Part shown: positions 50,829 through 55,357 of the stretch, in pieces
How the letters are laid out: each line of letters opens with the position of its first letter
How positions within the stretch are numbered: the stretch's first letter is position 1
NCBI GenBank assembly: GCA_937900045.1
Contig: CALCEB010000005.1
Location: 1 to 55,357, forward strand
Source of the DNA: an uncultured Acidobacteriota bacterium
Lineage (GTDB): Bacteria; Acidobacteriota; Terriglobia; UBA7540
Direction of reading: 5' to 3'
Length of the DNA: 55,357 nt
Translations under genes and position numbers: made by a program
Notes under the pieces: generated by a model
Seen by the model: the letters and a program-made list of their open reading frames with translations, nothing else
Database searches by the model: none
Told to the model about the DNA's origin: nothing

Positions 50829-52655
50829 CTATGGTTTTTTCGTTTGCGGTGGAGGGTTGTAGCCCAGAGCCGCAGCCTTTTTGAACTCTTCCTGGCTCTG
50901 CAGGGTTTCTCCCTTTTGCAACAGCAAAAGACCAAGGTTATAGTGCGCCTGAGCCAAATCGGCTCTCAGGGTAATAGCCTTCCTGAGCTGGCCGATGGCG
51001 GCGTTGAGGTTTCCCTGCTTGGCCATTAGGTCCGCAACGTTGTTGTATGCGGCCGCCGCCTGGGGTTGAAGGCGGATCGCTTTTTGGAATTCGGCCATGG
51101 CAGCATCCGTTTCTCCCAGCTTGGCCAAGGCAACACCCAAGTGATTGTGTGTTTCGGCTGACTGCGGAGCAGCCTGAACTGCGTGCTCGAAAGCCTGGAC
51201 CGCTCCTTTTAAATCGCCAGCATCCATCGCCTTCAGCCCTTTGCCGATCTCGAGCGCAGCCCGAACATTCTCCAGATGTTTGGTTTCCTGCGCTTCCCGG
51301 AGTTTACCGTAGCGCGTGAACTCGGCGGCGGCCGCGGCATGGTCACCCGCCCGGTAAAGCAAACGGGCCAGCGTATAATGCTCGGATGCTTCGTCCGAGT
51401 TCAATTTTAAGGCAGCCTGGATCTGCTGGATGGCATCGTTCAGGTCGTTTTCAGAGGAAAAGGCGATACCCAGTTGGTAATGGAACTTCGCATTGCCCGG
51501 CGCCAGTTTAATGGCTGCTTCCAACTGCTGGACAGCATCGGCGGTTTTGGACTGAACCATCGCCACCAGACCCCAATTATAGTGCGGCTCCGCGTCATTG
51601 GGATCAAGATGGAGGGCGGCTTGAAACTGGCGGATTGCTTCCTGGACGTGACCTTGTTCCGCCAGCGCCACACCCATGCTGTTGAAGGCATTTTCAAAAC
51701 CGGGCTGGAGTGCGAGAGCTTGCCTGAATTCCGCAATAGCCTGGCCCTGCGCCAACCTCTTGAGATATGCTAGGCCTAAGACATAGTGAGCTTCTGCGTT
51801 CGATGGCGCCGAGTCCAGGACCTGCTTCAATTCTTCCGTTGCAGCATCCACGTTGCCATCATTAAGAAGAGCCCGGCCGAGGTTCAAACGTGCCTGAAGG
51901 TACCCGGGATTCAGGCGCAATGCTTGGCGGAATTCAACAATTGATTCGGGGTTCTTGCCTTGGTTGAGTTCGACGAGTCCAAGATTGTAGTGGGCCGAGG
52001 CGTAATTCGGATTGAGCTTTAGCGCCTGCCGGAAATTCTCTTGAGCTTGGTCCGGCTTGCCCATCGAGATCAGCGTTACGCCAAGATCGTTCAAAACCTT
52101 TGGACTGTCAGGCTTGAGTTCTAGAGCTTTGTGAAATTCACCGGTTGCTTCAGTCGTCTTGCCGACGGTGGAAAGAGCCAGCCCGAGTTGGTAATGCGCT
52201 TCGGGTGACGAGGGCATCATCCGAGCCGCCGAACGGAGAGTGCCAATGGCTTCCTTGCGATTTCCACTTCGCAGCAAGGCCATTCCAAGGTCTAGCTCCA
52301 CCCGGCTATTTTGTGGATCCAGCCGGAGAGCCGTTCTGAATTCGCCAATTGCCTCGTCCAGACGGCCTTTGCCAATTAGAGCAATGGCCAAGCCGTGGTA
52401 GAGTTCGGCCGAGTTGGGGTTAATACGGAGAGCCTTCTGATACTCCGATATCGCCTCGTCAAAATCGTGCTTGACCACGGCTTGTTCTGCCAGAGCTTGA
52501 TAGTCCGCTGCCTTGAAGAGCGGCTGCTGAGCGAGCAGAATGCAGGGCCGGAAGAAACCCCCAAAAAGGGCATTCAGGCCCGCACTGACAACAAAAAGCT
52601 TCAGGATCGCTCCCAAGCGCAACGTCCGGCGCCCATTAATCTCAAAGTGGAACAT
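50829..52655 (-). CDS. large exported TPR-repeat protein
   Basis: A 608-aa protein: hydrophobic N-terminal signal or anchor ('LGAILKLFVVSAGLNALFGG', ~14-33), then about fifteen very regular 34-residue TPR units to the end ('AELYHGLAIALIGKGRLDEA', 'PEAHYQLGLALSTVGKTTEA', 'ASAHYNLGLVELNQGKNPES', 'AETHNHLGVALAKLGETDAA', 'AQAHYNLGLLLLQKGETLQS'). Some neighbouring repeats are nearly identical, suggesting recent internal duplication. No catalytic domain. It converges with the FG-GAP/ASPIC gene (70-bp gap). The ATG has only a weak GATGAGA ahead of it. Confidence 0.88.
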   Translation of the reverse strand: MFHFEINGRRTLRLGAILKLFVVSAGLNALFGGFFRPCILLAQQPLFKAADYQALAEQAVVKHDFDEAISEYQKALRINPNSAELYHGLAIALIGKGRLDEAIGEFRTALRLDPQNSRVELDLGMALLRSGNRKEAIGTLRSAARMMPSSPEAHYQLGLALSTVGKTTEATGEFHKALELKPDSPKVLNDLGVTLISMGKPDQAQENFRQALKLNPNYASAHYNLGLVELNQGKNPESIVEFRQALRLNPGYLQARLNLGRALLNDGNVDAATEELKQVLDSAPSNAEAHYVLGLAYLKRLAQGQAIAEFRQALALQPGFENAFNSMGVALAEQGHVQEAIRQFQAALHLDPNDAEPHYNWGLVAMVQSKTADAVQQLEAAIKLAPGNAKFHYQLGIAFSSENDLNDAIQQIQAALKLNSDEASEHYTLARLLYRAGDHAAAAAEFTRYGKLREAQETKHLENVRAALEIGKGLKAMDAGDLKGAVQAFEHAVQAAPQSAETHNHLGVALAKLGETDAAMAEFQKAIRLQPQAAAAYNNVADLMAKQGNLNAAIGQLRKAITLRADLAQAHYNLGLLLLQKGETLQSQEEFKKAAALGYNPPPQTKKP

Positions 52656-52937
52656 GTTTTTCTCATCGTACCATTGCGGCTACCCCACGTTCGATAGTCT
52701 TTCCTGTCATCGTAGCTTCCTACTTTTCGCTGGCCCTTCGACCAATAGACAGGATGAGCCGACCTTACCTTGAGAAAAAGCCTGATCATTGTACCAAGAC
52801 CGGAATCCGAACCCCCTTGACGCGCCTTGGGAGTGCAGAAGTTGCCCGGCGTGTCCTTGGATGATGTATTCTCCAATGACGGCGGCGCTGAAACCCCTAG
52901 CGTGTTCCGGTCAAGGGCCAGCGATGATATGCTATGC

Positions 52938-54149
52938 ATGAACGAAAGAATTGTACAGGCTCACTCTCCTGGTATGCTGGTGCAAAATCCCCAATGGTTC
53001 CGGAAACGTCCCGGTCCTCCGCTGATCTGGCGGCTCGGGATGCTTGTTTTCATGCTCGGTAGCCTGTTTTCCTCCAGACTGTTCGGCCAGCAAGCTCCGG
53101 CCACTTCAATGCAGAATGAAAGTGTGCTTGGTCAGGCCAAGCAAGCGGAAGAAAAGCATGAATTCATGGCTGCGGCGGGAATGTACCAAGAGTTTTTGAG
53201 GCTGCACCCCAATGAGGCCGAAATATTACAACGTCAAGGCCTGGATTATTACCTTTCTAACCATTTTGACCAAGCGATTTCGCCCCTCCAGAAAGCAGTC
53301 AGAATCAATCCTTTGCTTTGGGGTTCGCACCTGTTCCTTGGAATCAGTTATTACCGCATTGGACGGTTTGAAAAGGCTACGAAGTCTCTGCGGCATGCTA
53401 TAGAGCTCGATCCAAATCTGCCGGAGGCGAACTTTTGGTATGGCGCCACGCTGCTTGCGGAAGGTGAGCCTGAGCCTGCCATTCCGTACCTGCGCCGGGC
53501 CTCCCAAAGTCCGCGCCCGGGACTTGAATCGCAATCCACGCTGACGCAGGCTTATCAGAAGGTGGCTGAGGACTACGAACAGCAAATTATTAAGCTTCAC
53601 CCGGATTCTTACCGTACCCACGAATTGATGGCAGAATCGCTTCAGGCACAGGGCCATGTCAATGCCGCACTCCTTGAATACAAGAGGGCGCTTGAGATCA
53701 AGCCAGATCTCGAAGGAGCGCACGTCGCCCGAGGTGAGATTTACTGGCAAATGCACAATTTCGACAGAGCCTCCCGCGAGTTTGATGCTGAACTTCGCCT
53801 GAACCCGGTGGATGGCACTGCTAACCTTCGGCTTGGTGAATATTGGCTGGGAAAGGGCAAGCTGGATCTGGCTAGAGGCTACCTTCATACTGCACTGCAG
53901 AACCATACCGCCGAAGCGGGCGAGGCATGGCACTTCCTCGGGGTTGCCGAACTGGCCGAACAACATTTTCGACAAGCTGAAATCGCGCTGCAAAACGCGG
54001 TGAAAGCAAATCCGGAAGTCCCTTCCAATTATCAAGTCCTGATGCAGGATTATGAACGGATGGGGAGACCCCGTGAAGCCAGGGCGCAGAAAGAGCTCTT
54101 CGAGAAATTCACGGCTCTGCAGAAAGCCAAATCTGCTGTTGCTCAGTAA
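52938..54149 (+). CDS. exported TPR-repeat protein
   Basis: About 403 aa from the ATG at 52938; the frame is open from a TTG at 52827, and other ATGs (52929, 52974) are possible. None has a ribosome site. The signal helix 'LGMLVFMLGSLFSSRLFGQQ' supports a start at or after 52929. Some eight TPR units follow ('AEILQRQGLDYYLSNHFDQA', 'WGSHLFLGISYYRIGRFEKA', 'PEANFWYGATLLAEGEPEPA', 'AGEAWHFLGVAELAEQHFRQ'). It is the fourth TPR protein within 10 kb, divergent from the 608-aa one. Scaffold or interaction role inferred from the repeats only. Confidence 0.82.
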   Translation: MNERIVQAHSPGMLVQNPQWFRKRPGPPLIWRLGMLVFMLGSLFSSRLFGQQAPATSMQNESVLGQAKQAEEKHEFMAAAGMYQEFLRLHPNEAEILQRQGLDYYLSNHFDQAISPLQKAVRINPLLWGSHLFLGISYYRIGRFEKATKSLRHAIELDPNLPEANFWYGATLLAEGEPEPAIPYLRRASQSPRPGLESQSTLTQAYQKVAEDYEQQIIKLHPDSYRTHELMAESLQAQGHVNAALLEYKRALEIKPDLEGAHVARGEIYWQMHNFDRASREFDAELRLNPVDGTANLRLGEYWLGKGKLDLARGYLHTALQNHTAEAGEAWHFLGVAELAEQHFRQAEIALQNAVKANPEVPSNYQVLMQDYERMGRPREARAQKELFEKFTALQKAKSAVAQ

Positions 54150-54266
54150 TCACGGAGAGCGGGCTTCCCGTCAGGCCGAGGCCTGTTTGCAAACAACCGT
54201 CGCGCTCCCATCGCGGCCCCGGGCGGGGAATATCAGCGTCGCTCGATGGGATGCAAAGACCCAGGC

Positions 54267-55292
54267 TCAATCGCGAAGATGAGATGGAAAACCGCTGGTC
54301 AAACCAAAGGCGTCCATCTCAAAATTCTTGAAGCCCAAAGTCAGAGCTGGCGAACCGTCTTTCACCCGGTAGTCGTTCGTCCCGGGATTGACGAAGAGCG
54401 GATCAGCGACCAATGAGTGCGTGTCATATCCCCGCGCTTGCCATTCGTCTAAAGTAAATTTCTTTTCGACGTCCTCCCGTGAGCCAACAGTAATTACTGG
54501 GGTACAGAGCCACGGTGTTTCAGGATTGAAAAAGAGGTTGTGGTCAATTTCCTGGAGCCAAGGTTCGGTCGGAGGAGGCCAGTTCAGAAAATAAATGTCA
54601 CCCGTCGTATAGATAATGTTGTGCCGGAACACATCATGATTCTTGTCATAACCCACATGGAAACCGACCGGCACTCGCGGACTGATGATAATGTTGTTTT
54701 CAACGGTACGGTAAGCGCCATCCCGGATGCTGATGGCCATGCCCACGCAAACATTGTTATAGAGATGGTAATTGGAGGAGCCATCGTCCAGATCGAGCGC
54801 GTGCAGGAATTCACCGGGCCGATAGTCCACAACCCCGTTAAGGAGATTATTTCTGACGATATTGGTCTCCTGAGTGAAAGCTCTGACGTTGCCCGCTCCA
54901 TGCGGAGAAGTGAGCTTGCTATCGTGTGAATGAACCAGGCACCACTCCGCAGTTCGTCCCCATGAATTGAAGGGGCCATGGTCCTGAGTTTCACGGACGG
55001 TGTGGTGAATGTGGTTGAATTCGATGATGTGGCCGCCCCAGGTCCCATCGCCAATGCAGATGCCCGCCCGCGGCAGGTTATAAATCAAATTGTGCCCCGC
55101 CGTGATACGCTTCGCCCGCGATATGTACACCCCCGCAATCTGCTTCCCAAACACCCCGCAGTCATGGATCAGATTGTTCGTCGCCTGGCATTCATACGGA
55201 AAATCCCGCCGCGTGCCGTTCGTCGTCTCCAAGGCCCCCACCAGACAGATTGCACTGTCTCCACTCTCCGTGAACTTGCACCTCGTCACCAC
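54267..55292 (-). CDS. parallel beta-helix (pectate-lyase-like) protein, 5' end apparently broken
   Basis: At least 341 aa. The sequence is built of short beta-helix rungs ('NNLIHDCGVFGKQIAGVYIS', 'AGHNLIYNLPRAGICIGDGT', 'EFNHIHHTVRETQDHGPFNS', 'NNVCVGMAISIRDGAYRTVE'), with a C-terminal 'ADPLFVNPGTNDYRVKDGSP' as in many secreted polysaccharide lyases and right-handed beta-helix proteins. The frame continues the rung pattern beyond the GTG at 55292 for eleven codons, to an in-frame TGA at 55326-55328. The true N-terminus and signal peptide are missing, and the gene is probably truncated or frameshifted at the window edge. No catalytic site is identified. Confidence 0.72.
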   Translation of the reverse strand: MVTRCKFTESGDSAICLVGALETTNGTRRDFPYECQATNNLIHDCGVFGKQIAGVYISRAKRITAGHNLIYNLPRAGICIGDGTWGGHIIEFNHIHHTVRETQDHGPFNSWGRTAEWCLVHSHDSKLTSPHGAGNVRAFTQETNIVRNNLLNGVVDYRPGEFLHALDLDDGSSNYHLYNNVCVGMAISIRDGAYRTVENNIIISPRVPVGFHVGYDKNHDVFRHNIIYTTGDIYFLNWPPPTEPWLQEIDHNLFFNPETPWLCTPVITVGSREDVEKKFTLDEWQARGYDTHSLVADPLFVNPGTNDYRVKDGSPALTLGFKNFEMDAFGLTSGFPSHLRD

Positions 55293-55357
55293 GTTCCCCC
55301 GGTTATACCTGAATCCGGCGCATTCTCAGAGGCGGGACGGCGTCTCGGTCGCGGATT

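Overview
The window looks like chromosomal DNA of an acidobacterium (Acidobacteriota, Solibacter/Bryobacter-like or a related soil lineage). This is inferred from gene content: a very large TonB-dependent receptor with an N-terminal carboxypeptidase-regulatory-like domain, many exported TPR proteins, an FG-GAP/ASPIC-UnbV protein, HYDIN/ASH plus fibronectin-III proteins, several Tat-exported enzymes, moderately high GC and many dispersed palindromic repeats. No marker gene fixes the genus. There is no CRISPR array, rRNA or phage module.

Layout. (1) 1-7.1 kb: tRNA-Gly(CCC), a minus-strand pair encoding a large BNR/VPS10-like beta-propeller protein and a Tat-exported GH20-type glycosidase, then a Tat-exported lactonase-like beta-propeller. 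(2) 7.2-29.7 kb: a 22-kb block transcribed on the minus strand. In transcription order it holds a 331-aa membrane protein, a 1190-aa receptor-like polytopic membrane protein, a subtilisin, a metallophosphoesterase, a GMC oxidoreductase fused to an alpha/beta hydrolase, a membrane-anchored di-haem cytochrome c, a 727-aa protein of unknown family, a 1474-aa GMC oxidoreductase with a duplicated C-terminal domain, and an FAD-linked oxidase. An IS110 transposase relic lies between the last two. The block is bounded by a 63-bp direct repeat: a piece of the 331-aa gene is copied at the far end. The first two genes form a sub-module bracketed by inverted copies of a ~105-bp palindrome.

(3) 29.7-36.3 kb: an accessory stretch with a strong promoter and a 49-aa ORF, two paralogous ASH/FN3 secreted proteins, a STAS-domain protein, and a GH29 alpha-L-fucosidase remnant split exactly by an IS200-like element whose transposase has lost both its HUH histidine and its catalytic tyrosine. 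(4) 36.4-39.9 kb: a divergent GMC dehydrogenase / gluconate-dehydrogenase-subunit-3 pair and a TMEM175-like channel. (5) 40-55 kb: a TonB receptor with a good terminator, four TPR proteins, a Tat-exported sugar isomerase-like TIM barrel, an FG-GAP/ASPIC protein and a parallel beta-helix protein whose 5' end looks broken at the window edge.

How the parts may work together (inference): the flanks read as a saprophyte's glycan-use and sugar-oxidation equipment (GH20, GH29 remnant, lactonase, GMC dehydrogenase plus subunit 3, TonB receptor, isomerase, beta-helix). The central block is the best candidate for an undescribed system: large multidomain GMC enzymes with Fe-S-like cysteine motifs, a hydrolase domain with Cys at the nucleophile position, a di-haem cytochrome, a protease, a phosphoesterase and an unknown partner. 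Its substrate cannot be read from sequence alone.
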